Positions 16,055-26,180 are shown, counted from the first letter of the stretch. The stretch: 64,000 nt of DNA from Streptantibioticus rubrisoli (GCF_024436055.1 NZ_JANFNH010000025.1:26360-90359); one strand, 5' to 3'. The notes: generated by a model not told the origin, from the letters alone. Numbers and translations: made by a program.

Positions 16055-16660
16055 TCAGGAGGAGACGTTGACCGCGGAGACGAGCCAGGGAGATCTGGTG
16101 TCAGCGCGGGTCATGGTTACGAACACGGTCGCGGTCGTCGGACTTCCGGTCCAGCCGTCGCGGCCGTGCGGGGTAACGATAATGCCCCACTGGCGACGGG
16201 CCAGAGTGGCAGAGTCGGCCGGTTGGTCGTCGTGCTCCGCACGCGCGGTCACGGTGGTGTAGGCGCGGTGCTGGGCCCATTGGCTCCACTGCGCTCCGGG
16301 CGCGGCGACGGGCGGGATGGACTTCAGGCCGGCCAGGTAGTCGGGGGCGAGGAACGGGCCGGAGCGCAGCTCGGCCTGGTACTGGGAGGCGTCGATGGTC
16401 GTGTCGACCGTCCACTGGACGGTGATCACGGCTTTGCTCACCGCGGTCGGGTCCTGCCGGTCGACACCGGACGGCGCGGGGAGAGGCACCGGAGGGCTCC
16501 CCGCCTTGCCGGAGGGCAGCGGTTGCGAACTGGGCAGCCCGGTGGCGGCCGTTGGGCCCGGTGAGGTGGACGCGGCGCGGCCGCCGCCGCAGCCGACCGC
16601 GGTGACCAGCACCAACGACACGACGGCCGTCGCTGCGAAGCGTCGATGTGCGGCGGTCAC
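16055..16660 (-). CDS. Putative lipoprotein, possible VirB8/TcpC-like assembly factor
   Basis: A 201-aa predicted lipoprotein with n-region MTAAHRRF, a hydrophobic core and lipobox-like TAVGC. The mature part has a compact alpha+beta domain with an opening segment VSKAVITVQWTVDTTIDASQ and a C-terminal VFVTMTRADTRSPWLVSAVN, a strand layout that recalls NTF2-like periplasmic domains (VirB8/TcpC) of Gram-positive conjugation systems. That assignment is inference. The GTG start overlaps the stop of the upstream SLT/NlpC gene by 4 nt (GTGA), so translation is coupled. Confidence 0.68.
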   Translation of the reverse strand: MTAAHRRFAATAVVSLVLVTAVGCGGGRAASTSPGPTAATGLPSSQPLPSGKAGSPPVPLPAPSGVDRQDPTAVSKAVITVQWTVDTTIDASQYQAELRSGPFLAPDYLAGLKSIPPVAAPGAQWSQWAQHRAYTTVTARAEHDDQPADSATLARRQWGIIVTPHGRDGWTGSPTTATVFVTMTRADTRSPWLVSAVNVSS

Positions 16661-17637
16661 CCGAACCTCCTGACGTCCTGCACCATGCCGTCGTACTGGC
16701 TGAGCGGGGCGGTGCGCACGAAAGCCCCGGTGTGCGGTGCCTCGACGATCTGGCCGCCGCCGATGTACAGCACGACGTGGGAGTAGTCGCCGGGGCCCTC
16801 CGTTTGGATAACGATCGCGTCACCGGGCTGCATCTGATTCCTGGGGACTTCGGTACCCATGGTGGCCATCTCCTCGGAGGAGTGCGGCAGTTCGATCTTT
16901 CCGCCGGATGCCTGGTAGACGGCGTACAGCACCAGTCCTGAGCAGTCGAAGCCGCCGCCCGTCGGGCCGGAGGGCGCACCGCCGCCCCAGACGTAGGGCA
17001 GACCGATGTACTTCTCGGCCGCCGCGATCTCGGCCTGGCCGAAGGCTGTTCCACCACCGCCGCCGGGGGCGAGTGGTGCCTCGAACTTCTTCATCAGGGC
17101 CTCGATCGAGGTGACGTACCCCTGGGTCTCCGCGTAGGGCGGAACGCCGTTGTACCGCACGACGGCTCCGGAGCCCGCGTTGTACCCGGCCAGCATGTTG
17201 GCGATCGGGTCGCCGGGCACGTTCGCCACCTCCTTGGCGATGGCGCAGTCGTACCGCCCCATCGCCATGATGGCATCGGCCGCGTTGAACGGGCTCACGT
17301 TGTGGGTGCCGTCGTCGTCCTTGCCCCAGTTCGGCCAGGTCTCGGGCATGAACTGGGCGATGCCCTCGGCGCCGACGGGGCTGACCGCGTTGGGATTCCA
17401 GCCGCTTTCCTGCTGTATCTGAGCGGCGATCAGCGGAGCGGAGACTGCCTTGCATTCGGCTCCCGCCGCCTGGACCCACCGCAGATAAGCCGTCGGCACG
17501 CTGTTGGTGGCGAGCCCCAGACCACCGGCGCTCGCCGAGTCGCCTCCGCCCGCCATCATGAACAGCATCAGCAGGCAGAAGATGAAGAAGAAGACACCGC
17601 CGCTCGCGAAAAGTCCGCAGCCCTTCACACCGCCCAC
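16657..17637 (-). CDS. Membrane-anchored SLT transglycosylase + NlpC/P60 peptidase (VirB1-like cell-wall hydrolase)
   Basis: A 326-aa bifunctional peptidoglycan hydrolase. A transmembrane anchor (about 14-30) is followed by a lytic transglycosylase domain (IAAQIQQESGWNPNAVSPVG with catalytic Glu77, then AEGIAQFMPETWP and AGYNAGSGAV), a Gly-rich linker (191-197), and an NlpC/P60 domain with Cys232 in GGFDCSGLVLY, His287 in YSHVVLYIGG and a third polar residue near His302. This architecture is typical of the hydrolase that opens the wall for type IV secretion/conjugation machines in Gram-positives. The start is GTG 17637 with GAGG upstream. It is first in a leftward trio, divergent from the T4SS operon. 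Confidence 0.9.
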   Translation of the reverse strand: MGGVKGCGLFASGGVFFFIFCLLMLFMMAGGGDSASAGGLGLATNSVPTAYLRWVQAAGAECKAVSAPLIAAQIQQESGWNPNAVSPVGAEGIAQFMPETWPNWGKDDDGTHNVSPFNAADAIMAMGRYDCAIAKEVANVPGDPIANMLAGYNAGSGAVVRYNGVPPYAETQGYVTSIEALMKKFEAPLAPGGGGGTAFGQAEIAAAEKYIGLPYVWGGGAPSGPTGGGFDCSGLVLYAVYQASGGKIELPHSSEEMATMGTEVPRNQMQPGDAIVIQTEGPGDYSHVVLYIGGGQIVEAPHTGAFVRTAPLSQYDGMVQDVRRFG

Positions 17638-17901
17638 GTAACGCGCCTCATTTCATGGCGGGTTGCGCTGGACAGCTCGACTTGTCCGAAACGGCGGCAT
17701 GTGTCAACTTTGCCGAGTTGGGCTATGTCGCCGACGTCGACCATCATCCCCCCAAATGACGCTGAATGACCGTGAATTGCTCCGCCCGAGCGGGGCAATC
17801 GCAACGACGATAGCCGCAACCGTGCCCAATCCGCTAAGCCCGGCTCCCTGCTGTCAGTGACTTCCTTTACACTCACAGGCCAGTACGGGGGAGGAGTCGA
17901 A
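17638..17901. promoter_or_regulatory. Divergent intergenic region of the secretion locus
   Basis: 264 bp between the leftward hydrolase trio and the rightward T4SS operon. A -10-like TACACT (17868-17873) points right, 25 nt before the strong RBS, with no good -35. On the minus strand a TTGACA is visible near 17703-17708 without a clear -10. Both promoters must lie here; the elements named are tentative. Confidence 0.4.
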
Positions 17902-18525
17902 TTGCAGGAAGTCAACCCATGGGTGACCAGGCCCACACAGGCAGTGTCTCCTGTGCAAGGTGCAATTCCCCAGTCTGTTGTCACCCACGCAGGTCCAACT
18001 CGTCCGCAACCCAACGCAGTTGACGCGCCCGATACCGGACTGCCGACCTTTCCGGTATCGGCGTCCAGGGACGTCGCCCCGCCCTCGTGGTGGTGGGTGG
18101 GCTGCCACGGAGGTGCTGGAGCCAGCACCCTCGCCACCGCGCTCGCGCACACCAACGCCGCCGACGCGCACGGTCGTTGGCCAGCTCCGCAACGACCCGA
18201 CCTCGCGAGGGTCGTGGTGGTCGCCCGCACCCACTTCCACGGTTTGACGATGGCTCAGGCGGCTGCACGCCAGTGGGCCTCCGGGAGCACGCCGGAGGGC
18301 GTCGAGGTCCTGGGGCTGGTTCTGGTGATCGACGCGCCTGGCAAACTGCCAAAGCCGCTACGCGAGTTCGCGCACCTGGTCTCCGGTGGCTTCCCGCGCG
18401 TATGGGAGATTCCCTGGGTCGAGGAGTTCCGATGCGGTGCTCCCCCCGCCCCCCAGCACCCGGCGTTCCGCCGGATCGAACAAGATCTTTCCCGTGTTGT
18501 CTCTGGAGGTACTCCCCATGCGTGA
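17902..18525 (+). CDS. ParA/MinD-like P-loop protein (DUF6668-like)
   Basis: A 207-aa cytoplasmic protein. TTG 17902 is chosen as start because GGGGGAGGAG (17887-17896) lies 5 nt upstream. A Pro/Thr-rich N-terminus leads to WWWVGCHGGAGASTLATAL, a deviant Walker A typical of the ParA/MinD/FleN superfamily, then ARVVVVARTHFHGLTMAQ and VLGLVLVIDAPG. Most other ParA motifs are weak, as in the DUF6668 family found in actinobacterial conjugation-like clusters (from memory). It may be a regulator or positioning ATPase of the machine. Its 3' end overlaps the next gene. Confidence 0.72.
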   Translation: MQEVNPWVTRPTQAVSPVQGAIPQSVVTHAGPTRPQPNAVDAPDTGLPTFPVSASRDVAPPSWWWVGCHGGAGASTLATALAHTNAADAHGRWPAPQRPDLARVVVVARTHFHGLTMAQAAARQWASGSTPEGVEVLGLVLVIDAPGKLPKPLREFAHLVSGGFPRVWEIPWVEEFRCGAPPAPQHPAFRRIEQDLSRVVSGGTPHA

Positions 18526-18808
18526 ACTCGCCCTGGCCGCCGTGAGCCGTGGCTACCAGGTCCTTGCCGTGGTCAACCCCGGCGAGGGGTCCCAGCCACC
18601 CGGCGGGGACAAGCTGACCACGGTCCTCGGATGGGTCGCCTGGATCGTGTGCGGCGTCTGCGTCGCGGGCGTCCTGATGGTCGCGGGCCGGATGGCCGTG
18701 ATGCACAACCGCGGTGAGGGCGGTCAGCACATGGTCGGCATCGCCTACGTGCTGGGTGCCTGCGTCCTGGTCGGTGCGGCGTCGGCACTTGTTGGCGCGC
18801 TGGTCTGA
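18518..18808 (+). CDS. Small two-TM membrane protein, VirB2/TrbC-like pilin candidate
   Basis: 96 aa from ATG 18518, preceded by GGAGGT (18505-18510) and overlapping the upstream stop by 8 nt. Two hydrophobic helices (about 35-58 and 73-95) flank a short basic loop (RMAVMHNRGEGGQH). Size, topology and position right at the head of the T4SS genes fit a VirB2/TrbC-type pilin or channel subunit. There is no sequence signature strong enough to prove this, and no obvious cleavable signal peptide. Confidence 0.65.
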   Translation: MRELALAAVSRGYQVLAVVNPGEGSQPPGGDKLTTVLGWVAWIVCGVCVAGVLMVAGRMAVMHNRGEGGQHMVGIAYVLGACVLVGAASALVGALV

Positions 18809-18834
18809 CCAGGTAAGAGGAGGAGGAAATCTCC

Positions 18835-19605
18835 ATGGGCATTGACGACCTCCCCACCGGAGAAGAGCGGACCAGTCCATTCCGTCGCCCCGGGTTCCTC
18901 GCGGCGGCTGTCTTCCTGGCGGTTGTGGTCGTGCTGGCTGCCGTCCTGGTCATCGCGAACGGCGGTGGCAAGGCCACCACACCGGTCGCGAAGGCCAGCG
19001 GCGGGCAGCCGACGGCCAGCGGCCAGTCGACCGCCACCAGCGCCCCGGGCGCGCTGGGCAACGCATGTGGCCTGAGCGACACCAGCCAGACCGTGCCGAC
19101 GAGTACGCCCCCCAACATCAAGTGGGAACTGGTCTCTGGCACGGCGGTGCCGACATCGTCGATCGCGGGGCCGGGGAAGGAGAGCGGCGGTGTGCCGAGC
19201 TGCTTTGCTCATACGCCGTTGGGCGCTCTCCTCGCCGTCTCCCAGATCGGTCAGCGGATGGGGGTGGCGACAAACTCCCAAATCGTCGCGATTCTCAAGT
19301 CGGCTGCGGTACCGGGACCGGTGTTGGACAGCGATATCGCCCGGCTTTCTTCGATGACCGACCAGGGCGGCAACTCTCCAAGTGGTCAACTGGCTGGCTT
19401 CCAGTTCGTCAGCTACCAGCCGGATACCGCGACCATCAACATCGTGGTGAAGATGCCCGACTCCTCGATGAACACGGCGACCTTCACGCTGCGTTGGTAT
19501 CAGGGGGACTGGAAGATCCAACTGCAGAGCACCGGGGCGGACAGCTCCAACGTTTCCCAGATCACCAGCCTGGACGGCTACGTCCCTTGGAGTGGCCTCT
19601 CATGA
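18835..19605 (+). CDS. Single-pass membrane protein with extracytoplasmic domain (T4SS component)
   Basis: A 256-aa protein with RBS AGGAGGAGGA before ATG 18835. A short cytoplasmic N-terminus (MGIDDLPTGEERTSPFRR) is followed by one transmembrane helix (about 21-41), a Thr/Ser/Gly-rich linker and a ~180-residue domain outside the membrane (CGLSDTSQTVP..., CFAHTPLGALLAVSQIGQRM, ...TLRWYQGDWKIQL). Bitopic type-II topology plus the cystatin/NTF2-like strand pattern make a VirB8-like role possible, parallel to the lipoprotein at 16055. Family not named with certainty. Confidence 0.68.
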   Translation: MGIDDLPTGEERTSPFRRPGFLAAAVFLAVVVVLAAVLVIANGGGKATTPVAKASGGQPTASGQSTATSAPGALGNACGLSDTSQTVPTSTPPNIKWELVSGTAVPTSSIAGPGKESGGVPSCFAHTPLGALLAVSQIGQRMGVATNSQIVAILKSAAVPGPVLDSDIARLSSMTDQGGNSPSGQLAGFQFVSYQPDTATINIVVKMPDSSMNTATFTLRWYQGDWKIQLQSTGADSSNVSQITSLDGYVPWSGLS

Positions 19606-19634
19606 CCGCAATACAGTTCCGGGGGGTGTGAACG

Positions 19635-20936
19635 ATGTGTGGTGTCGGTTCCTGGATTATCCACCCCATCAACTGCACGACCCACGCGGTCACTTCGGGG
19701 ATCATCAATGACATCGCCTCCGCTGTCCAGACAGCCGAGGCAGACATGATCGGGGCGTTGGCGTCGCTGTGGACCCATGTGCCGACGCCCACGGTCGGGT
19801 CAACCGACACTGGGCAGCCCGTGGGAGCGGTGGCGTTCCTGTGGACCGACACGAGTTGGCTGGTCGGTGCTTTCGCGGTGCTGGGCCTGCTGATCGCAGC
19901 GGGAAAGCTCGCATGGCAGCGTAGAGCCGAGCCAGCGAAGGCAGCCTTTCGGGGGCTGTTCAACCTCGTTGTGGTCTCCGGTTGTTCCGTGGCTGTCATC
20001 GAGCTCCTCACGAAAGCCGGCGACGACTTCTCGGAATGGATACTGCAGCAGTCCCTGCAAACGAGTGCCAGTTCTGACTTCGGTTCGGCGATGAAGAACC
20101 TCACGGTGCTGTCCACCAGCAGCATGTCTCTCATGTTGGTGATCGTGATGGGCCTGATCGCGATCCTCTCCTGCATCGTCCAACTCATGCTCATGCTGGT
20201 GCGTTTCGCGATGCTCGGACTGCTCACGGGATTGTTGCCGGTCACAGCGTCCGTATCAGGAACAGAGAGTGGTCAAGCGGCCTTCAAGAAGGCCTGTGGC
20301 TGGCTTCTGGCGTTCGTGCTCTACAAGCCCGTCGCCGCGACGATTTACGCCTACGCGATCGTGAGTATGAAACAGCAGGGCCTCACGGACGTGCTCTCCG
20401 GTCTCGCGATGATCATCATGTCCGTGGTAGCCCTCCCCGCCCTGATGCGGTTCATCGTCCCGGCCGTCAGCGCCGTGAGCGGCGGTGGCGGCGGCGCCGG
20501 GGCCGCCCTGGCCGGTGCGGGTATCGCGACCGGTGCCCGGATGCTGGGTCAGGGCGCTCAGAGCAGCAGCGGTGGCGGCGGTGGTGGCGGTAGTGGCGGC
20601 GGTGGTGGTGACGACAGCGGCCCCACGGGCTCGAACCAGACTCCGACCAGCAGCGGCGGCGGCCAAGGCCAGGGCCAAGGCGGCGGTGGCGGCGGTGCTC
20701 CCATGGGCGCCGAGGGCGGAGCCGAAGCAGCCGGAGCTGGCGGTGCGGGCGCAGGCGGTGCGGGCGCCGGTGCGGCGTCAGGCGCCGGTGGCGGCGCGGC
20801 AGCGGGCGGCGCGGCCGGAGCGGGAGCCGCGGCGGGCCCGGCGGGCATCGCGGTCGCCGCAGGCGCGCAGGCGGCCCAAAAGATCAAGGGAGCCGCTCAG
20901 GGCGCCGTTCAGCACACGACAGGGGAGGGATCGTAA
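19635..20936 (+). CDS. Polytopic VirB6/TrbL-like channel protein with Gly/Ala-rich tail
   Basis: A 433-aa integral membrane protein. The N-terminal ~70 residues are followed by about six hydrophobic segments (roughly 70-90, 112-126, 168-190, 192-210, 225-245 and 262-282), including FGSAMKNLTVLSTSSMSLML and GWLLAFVLYKPVAATIYAYA, the arrangement of VirB6/TrbL inner-membrane subunits. From about residue 285 the protein becomes an extreme Gly/Ala low-complexity tail (SGGGGGGGSGGGGGDDS and Ala-Gly-Ala stretches), ending AAQKIKGAAQGAVQHTTGEGS. TrbL-type proteins often carry such tails. Its stop abuts the next start. Confidence 0.8.
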   Translation: MCGVGSWIIHPINCTTHAVTSGIINDIASAVQTAEADMIGALASLWTHVPTPTVGSTDTGQPVGAVAFLWTDTSWLVGAFAVLGLLIAAGKLAWQRRAEPAKAAFRGLFNLVVVSGCSVAVIELLTKAGDDFSEWILQQSLQTSASSDFGSAMKNLTVLSTSSMSLMLVIVMGLIAILSCIVQLMLMLVRFAMLGLLTGLLPVTASVSGTESGQAAFKKACGWLLAFVLYKPVAATIYAYAIVSMKQQGLTDVLSGLAMIIMSVVALPALMRFIVPAVSAVSGGGGGAGAALAGAGIATGARMLGQGAQSSSGGGGGGGSGGGGGDDSGPTGSNQTPTSSGGGQGQGQGGGGGGAPMGAEGGAEAAGAGGAGAGGAGAGAASGAGGGAAAGGAAGAGAAAGPAGIAVAAGAQAAQKIKGAAQGAVQHTTGEGS

Positions 20937-22433
20937 GTGGCCGCCGTCGAAGAGGCCGGGCCGCGTACATACGGGAACTGGCGCAAACCGACATCGCCGG
21001 GGATCGGGAGTCTGGGCCTCGCGGGGACGATCGTCCTGCTCGGGGGCCTGGTCCTCACCGTCATCGCGATGATGATCTCGCTGGTCGCGGGTGTGGTCAT
21101 CCTCGGCCTGGTCGGCCTCATGCTCGCGCCGCTCTTCTTTCGTGACCGCCATGGGAGGACTCTGTTGCAGCGCGCCATCGCACGCATCGCCTTCAACCGC
21201 GGCCGTTCGGCCGGGCAGCACATCTACCGGTCCGGCCCGCTCGGTCTGACCGCTTCGGGGAGCTTCCGTCTGCCGGGGCTCGCGGCGGCGTCCACCGTGC
21301 ACGAGGCCCGGGACTCCTACGGTCGGCCGTTCGGTCTGATCGAGGTGCCCTCCACCGGCCACTACTCCGCGGTCTTCGCCTGCGGTGCGGACGGCGCCGC
21401 CTTGGTCGACACCGACCAGGTCGACACATGGGTTGCCTACTGGGGCGCGTGGCTGGCCTCGCTGGCGCACGAGCCGTCGCTGGTGGCGGCCTCGGTCTCG
21501 ATCGAGACCGCGCCCGACCCCGGTACCCGGCTCTCGCGCGAGGTGGAGGCCAACCTCAAGGCCGAGGCACCCCCGCTGGCGCGAGCCATGCTCCAGGAGG
21601 TCGTGCAGAGCTACCCCACCGGTTCGGCGCAGGTGAGCGCGCGGGTCTCGGTGACGTACTCCGCCGCGCCCCGGCCAGGTGCCAAGCGTCGCGACCGGGC
21701 GGAGATGGCGCGTGAGATCGGCACCCGGCTGCCCGGCCTGTCGGCCCGGCTCGGGATGACCGGGGCGGGTGAGGCACGGCCCATGACCCCCCAGCAGTTG
21801 GCCGAGATGGTGCGGGTCGCCTACGACCCCTCGGTGCAGGTACTGATCGAGCAGGCACAGGCGTCCGGGGGTTCGGGGCTCACCTGGTCTGACGCGGGGC
21901 CGGTCGCCGCGCAGGAGGCGTGGGGCCACTACATCCACGACTCGGCCGCCTCGATCACCTGGGGCATGTCGGAGGCGCCGCGCGGTGAGGTCCTCTCGAC
22001 CGTGTTGACCGGCCTGCTCGCGCCGCACCGCGACATCGCCCGTAAGCGCGTCACCCTCATGTACCGGCCGCACGACCCCGCACAGGCCGCCCAACTCGTC
22101 GAGCGCGACCGGCGCGACGCGCGCTTCAAGCTGGGCGGCAACAAGCCAGCCGCCCGCGACACGGTGGCGGTCGCCGCGGCCGAGCAGTCGGCGCAGGAGG
22201 AGGCGAAGGGCGCGGGGCTGGTCCGGTTCGCGATGCTGGTGACCGCGACGGTCAACTCCCTTGAGGAACTGCCGAACGCCGCGGCGGCGATCGATGTGCT
22301 GGCGCCGCCGGCGCGTGTCCAACTGCGGCGGATGTATGGCTCGCAGGCGTCGGCGTTCGCGGCGGCCCTGCCGATCGGGATCGTGCTTCCGGATCACCTG
22401 CTGGTTCCGCAGGCGATCCGCGAGGCGACGTAG
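20937..22433 (+). CDS. SCO6880-family T4SS protein (VirB3/PrgI-like membrane part plus VirB4 N-terminal-like domain)
   Basis: A 498-aa protein from GTG 20937, directly after the previous stop (TAAGTG). Two closely spaced transmembrane segments (about 27-62) are followed by a long soluble region ([60 protein letters not shown]) without any Walker motifs. This matches the actinobacterial SCO6880-type proteins (name from memory), in which the VirB3/PrgI-like anchor is fused to the non-ATPase half of VirB4. The ATPase half is the next gene. It likely couples the ATPase to the inner-membrane complex. Confidence 0.82.
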   Translation: MAAVEEAGPRTYGNWRKPTSPGIGSLGLAGTIVLLGGLVLTVIAMMISLVAGVVILGLVGLMLAPLFFRDRHGRTLLQRAIARIAFNRGRSAGQHIYRSGPLGLTASGSFRLPGLAAASTVHEARDSYGRPFGLIEVPSTGHYSAVFACGADGAALVDTDQVDTWVAYWGAWLASLAHEPSLVAASVSIETAPDPGTRLSREVEANLKAEAPPLARAMLQEVVQSYPTGSAQVSARVSVTYSAAPRPGAKRRDRAEMAREIGTRLPGLSARLGMTGAGEARPMTPQQLAEMVRVAYDPSVQVLIEQAQASGGSGLTWSDAGPVAAQEAWGHYIHDSAASITWGMSEAPRGEVLSTVLTGLLAPHRDIARKRVTLMYRPHDPAQAAQLVERDRRDARFKLGGNKPAARDTVAVAAAEQSAQEEAKGAGLVRFAMLVTATVNSLEELPNAAAAIDVLAPPARVQLRRMYGSQASAFAAALPIGIVLPDHLLVPQAIREAT

Positions 22434-22443
22434 GAGGGGACCT

Positions 22444-23922
22444 GTGGCGAAGGAGAAGGCGCCGAGGCCGCTGGTCGCACGGCCGGGGGCGCGTGGCTTT
22501 CCGGGACGCGGCGGCGGCAAGGCCTCCCTGGTGGAGGCGCCGCCGGAGTGGCGTGGCACGACCGTTCAGGTGTGCGGCCTGTGGCCGTTCGCGGCCGGGT
22601 CGGGTACGCCGATGTCCGGGGTGCCGGTCGGCCGGGTGCTCGACAACGGGGCGACGCTGTGCATGGACCCCATCTCGTGGTTCTCACGCGCGGGCCTGAT
22701 CAACAACCCCTCGATGCTGGTCCTCGGCAAGCCGGGACTCGGCAAGTCGACCCTGGTGCGGCGCCTGGTGCTGGGCCTGACCGGCTACGGCGTCTACCCG
22801 ATGGTCCTGGGCGACCTCAAGCCGGACTACGCGGACCTGGTACGGGCGATGGGCGGACAGATCGTCAAGCTCGGCCGTGGGCTGGGGAGTCTGAACGTCC
22901 TGGACCCGGGGGAGACCGCGGCCGCCGCCGCGAAGCTGTCCGGCGCCGACCGGGAACGGCTGATCTCCCAGGGCCGGGGCCGACGCCTGAACATGGTCAC
23001 GGCGCTGGTGACCATCCTGCGCAACCGTCCGGTGGTCGACCAGGAACGCACGATCATCAACACCGCGTTGCGGGTGCTCGAAGAACGCCACAAGGGGGTG
23101 CCGATCCTCCCGGACCTGATCCGGGTGATCGATGAGGGACCGGAGGAGCTTCGCGCGGTGACCCTGTCGCGTGGCAGCGAGGAGCGCTACCGGGTGGCGG
23201 TCGACGGTCTGCACGCCTCCCTGCTCGGGCTTCTCGACGGACCGATGGGCGAGGCGTTCGCGCGGCCGACCTCGACGCCGATCCGTCTGGACTCGCCGGG
23301 CGGTGTGTGCATCGACATCAGCGGTATCGACGAGGCGGACGCCGAGCTCCAGGCCGCGGTGCTGCTGGCCTGCTGGAGCGACGGCTTCGGCGCGATCGAG
23401 GCGGCGCACGCCCTTGCCGACGCCGGGCTCGGCCCGCAGCGCCACTTCTTCGTGGTGCTTGACGAGTTGTGGCGCGTGCTGCGCGCGGGCAAGGGGCTTG
23501 TCGACCGGGTGGACGCGCTGACCCGCCTCAACCGTCAACAGGGCCTCGGCCAGGCGATGATCACGCACACCATGGCGGACCTGTTGGCACTGCCGGACGA
23601 GGCGGACCGGCTCAAGGCCCGTGGTTTCGCGGAGCGTTCCGGCATGGTCGTCTGCGGTGGGCTGCCGGAGGCCGAGATGCCGTCGCTGACGCAGGTGGTG
23701 CGGATGTCCCAACGCGAACAGCGCATGATCGTCGACTGGTCCACCCCACCGTCCTGGGACTCCCTGCTCGGCCGGGAGGGCGATCCGCCGGGACGCGGAA
23801 AGTTCCTGGTCAAGGTCGGTGGGCGGCCGGGCATCCCGTTCCACGTCGAGCTGACCAACGCGGAACTCGACGTCAACAACACCAACAAACGATGGGTGAT
23901 GGGAACGGGGACTGGACAATGA
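22444..23922 (+). CDS. VirB4-like secretion ATPase
   Basis: A 492-aa ATPase that should energise assembly or transport of the type IV secretion machine at the cytoplasmic membrane. GTG 22444 follows RBS GGAGGGG. Walker [10 protein letters not shown] is at residues 95-103 and Walker [10 protein letters not shown] at 335-343. Between them are [12 protein letters not shown] and a VirB4-typical domain; the Arg/Gln-rich motif [19 protein letters not shown] follows. The N-terminal non-ATPase domain of canonical VirB4 is missing and sits in the preceding gene. It overlaps the next gene by 4 nt (ATGA). Confidence 0.9.
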   Translation: MAKEKAPRPLVARPGARGFPGRGGGKASLVEAPPEWRGTTVQVCGLWPFAAGSGTPMSGVPVGRVLDNGATLCMDPISWFSRAGLINNPSMLVLGKPGLGKSTLVRRLVLGLTGYGVYPMVLGDLKPDYADLVRAMGGQIVKLGRGLGSLNVLDPGETAAAAAKLSGADRERLISQGRGRRLNMVTALVTILRNRPVVDQERTIINTALRVLEERHKGVPILPDLIRVIDEGPEELRAVTLSRGSEERYRVAVDGLHASLLGLLDGPMGEAFARPTSTPIRLDSPGGVCIDISGIDEADAELQAAVLLACWSDGFGAIEAAHALADAGLGPQRHFFVVLDELWRVLRAGKGLVDRVDALTRLNRQQGLGQAMITHTMADLLALPDEADRLKARGFAERSGMVVCGGLPEAEMPSLTQVVRMSQREQRMIVDWSTPPSWDSLLGREGDPPGRGKFLVKVGGRPGIPFHVELTNAELDVNNTNKRWVMGTGTGQ

Positions 23923-25685
23923 GCGTCACCAACAAGAGCCGTGGCCCGTCCGACCTCACGCCGGTCCTGGTCGTCGTGGGTCTGGCCACGCTGATCGCGG
24001 CCGTACTGGGCACCTGGGGTGCGATGCTCGGCGGTGCCGCCATCGCCAACCAGCCCGAGCCCGCGGGCAATCCGGTGGCCGTGGTCATCAACCTGGCTGC
24101 GGGCAAGCAGCGTTGGCCGGGCACGGACGCGACGCTCATCGCCGTCGCCGAGCTGGTGGTCGTGCTGGCCCTGGTCGTTGCCGTACGGGCGCTGGTGCGG
24201 CGTGGCCGCAACCCCCGCGTCCGGGTCGACGCCGCCGCCCGCCATCTGGCCAACCGCAACGAGCAGTCCATGCTCTCCCGCGAGGGGGTGGCGGCCACCG
24301 CCGCCCGGCTCGGCGCTCCGCAGAGCCATCCCGGTGTGCGCATCGGCCGGGCCCGGGGCACCGGCCAGCCGCTGTACGGGTCGTGGGAGGACATGCAGAT
24401 AGACGTCTGGGGACCCCGGACCGGCAAGACGACGTCCCGCGCCATCCCCGCGATCCTGGATGCCCCCGGATCCGTTCTCGTCACCTCGAACAAGCGCGAC
24501 ATCGTGGACGCCACCCGCCTGATCCGCGAGGGCTTTGGCGGGGTGTGGGTCTTCGACCCGCAGAAGGTGGCGGGGGAGGAGCCCACCTGGTGGTGGAATC
24601 CGCTCTCCTACGTGACGGACATCGAGAAGGCCACCCGGCTCGCCGCCATCTTCACGGCGTACGGCAAGGACGCGGACGCCAAGACGGACTCGTACTTCGA
24701 CCCCGAAGGCGAGTCGCTGCTGTCCTTCCTGCTGCTGGCGGCGGCCGAGGCGAACGAACCCATCACCACGGTCTTCAGCTGGGCGGCGGACCCCACCGAG
24801 ACCAGGCCGGTGGAGATCCTTCGGGCGGCCGGACACCATCTGCCCGCCGACGGCGTGCAGGGCGTCATCAACTCCCCGGACAAGCAACGGGCGGGCATCT
24901 ACGGCACGTGCAAGAAGTCCGTGAACTTCCTGGTCAACCCGTCGGTGACCCGATGGGTGACCCCGGATCCGCACAACCCGCACCGCCTGCAGTTCGACCC
25001 GCACGCCTTCGCGGCGGGCAGGGGCACCCTGTACTCGCTGTCCCGTGAGGGCCAGGGCACGGCCGGGCCGCTGGTGACCGCGCTGACCGTCGCCACCATC
25101 GAGGCGGCCGAGGAACTCGCCACCCGCAGCCCCGGTGGGCGCCTGACCACGCCGCTGCTCGGCGTGCTGGACGAGGCGGCGAACGTGTGCCGCTGGAAGG
25201 ACCTGCCGGACCTCTACAGCCACTACGGTTCACGCGGCATCGTGCTGATGACGATCCTCCAGTCCTGGGCGCAGGGCGTCGTGGTCTGGGGCGAGAACGG
25301 CATGAAGAAGCTGTGGAGCGCGGCGAACATCCGCGTCTACGGCGGTGGTGTCTCCGAAACGCAGTTCCTCAGCGATCTCAGCCAACTGCTGGGCGACTTC
25401 GAGCCGGAGACCACCAGCTTCAGCACATCGCGCGGCGACGGCCGGTCGCGCTCCACACAGGTCTCGACCAGGGTGGAGAAGATCCTTGAGGTCTCCGACC
25501 TCGCCGCACTGCCGAGGGGCCGGGCGGTGCTGTTCGCCTCCGGCACCCGGCCGATCCTCATCGAGACCGAGCCATGGCAGCGTGGACCGCACGCGGCACA
25601 GGTGCACGCCTCCCTGGCGCGGTACGCCCCGGCCGAGCAGGCGCACGCCCACACACTGGCCAACGAGCCGGAAAGCAGGGCGTGA
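23919..25685 (+). CDS. VirD4/TraG-like type IV coupling ATPase
   Basis: A 588-aa coupling protein that would select substrates and feed them to the channel. ATG 23919 overlaps the previous stop. Two N-terminal transmembrane helices (about 14-36 and 65-88) precede the motor domain: Walker [11 protein letters not shown] at 164-173, [20 protein letters not shown], and Walker [11 protein letters not shown] with Asp418-Glu419. Then come [19 protein letters not shown] (sensor-like) and [18 protein letters not shown]. Actinobacterial VirD4/TraG members share this layout. Without a relaxase nearby its cargo is unknown. Confidence 0.9.
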   Translation: MSVTNKSRGPSDLTPVLVVVGLATLIAAVLGTWGAMLGGAAIANQPEPAGNPVAVVINLAAGKQRWPGTDATLIAVAELVVVLALVVAVRALVRRGRNPRVRVDAAARHLANRNEQSMLSREGVAATAARLGAPQSHPGVRIGRARGTGQPLYGSWEDMQIDVWGPRTGKTTSRAIPAILDAPGSVLVTSNKRDIVDATRLIREGFGGVWVFDPQKVAGEEPTWWWNPLSYVTDIEKATRLAAIFTAYGKDADAKTDSYFDPEGESLLSFLLLAAAEANEPITTVFSWAADPTETRPVEILRAAGHHLPADGVQGVINSPDKQRAGIYGTCKKSVNFLVNPSVTRWVTPDPHNPHRLQFDPHAFAAGRGTLYSLSREGQGTAGPLVTALTVATIEAAEELATRSPGGRLTTPLLGVLDEAANVCRWKDLPDLYSHYGSRGIVLMTILQSWAQGVVVWGENGMKKLWSAANIRVYGGGVSETQFLSDLSQLLGDFEPETTSFSTSRGDGRSRSTQVSTRVEKILEVSDLAALPRGRAVLFASGTRPILIETEPWQRGPHAAQVHASLARYAPAEQAHAHTLANEPESRA

Positions 25686-26059
25686 TGGAACCGGCGGAGA
25701 GTGTCGAGACGGTCTATCCCGATCTGCCGACATGGGTCGAGGAGCACCTGGCGAAACTCGTCCAGCGCCGCCTCGGCGGAAGCCTGACCTGGTGCACCCA
25801 GTGGTACCGGCACGCCGAGGCGGTCAGCCGCCTCAACGCCATGTGGCAGGAGTGGGAGGCGGCCGTCGCCGAGGCCACGATGTCCAACTGGTGGCTCTAC
25901 CACTGCGATCCACACCTGAACGTCCTGATGTCCAAGGACGCGGGCCCGTTCATGGCCTGCAAGCCGGGCGACCACCGAACCCTGGAGCCCCTACCGGTCG
26001 CCGAGTCCGACGCCCGCCTGTGGCTGGGGTCGGCGTTCAGCAATCCGGCTGGTGACTGA
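25685..26059 (+). CDS. DUF4913-like protein
   Basis: A 124-aa soluble protein starting at ATG 25685, 1 nt overlapping the coupling-protein stop (GTG 25682 would also be in frame). The pattern LTWCTQWYRHAEAVSRLNAM followed by WQEWEAAV is typical of DUF4913, a family of unknown function that recurs beside actinobacterial conjugation ATPases (from memory). It is the last gene of the rightward operon and might be an adaptor for the coupling protein; that is inference. Confidence 0.75.
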   Translation: MEPAESVETVYPDLPTWVEEHLAKLVQRRLGGSLTWCTQWYRHAEAVSRLNAMWQEWEAAVAEATMSNWWLYHCDPHLNVLMSKDAGPFMACKPGDHRTLEPLPVAESDARLWLGSAFSNPAGD

Positions 26060-26180
26060 CCGGTCGGCGCCGCGGTGAGCGCGGCGCCGACCGGCTCGCC
26101 GTCGTCAGTGCTCGACGCCGCCCTCGCGCCCCAACCGCCGTGGCCGGGACCGGCCGCTGGACCGGTCCCGTCGGCGGTGA

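Noticed and set aside
20560..20900. Possible separate Gly/Ala-rich gene
   Set aside because: It is the in-frame tail of the VirB6/TrbL-like protein with no stop or start between.
23535..25223. Long minus-strand open frame opposite the coupling protein
   Set aside because: Shadow frame; Walker motifs and RBS support the plus-strand gene.
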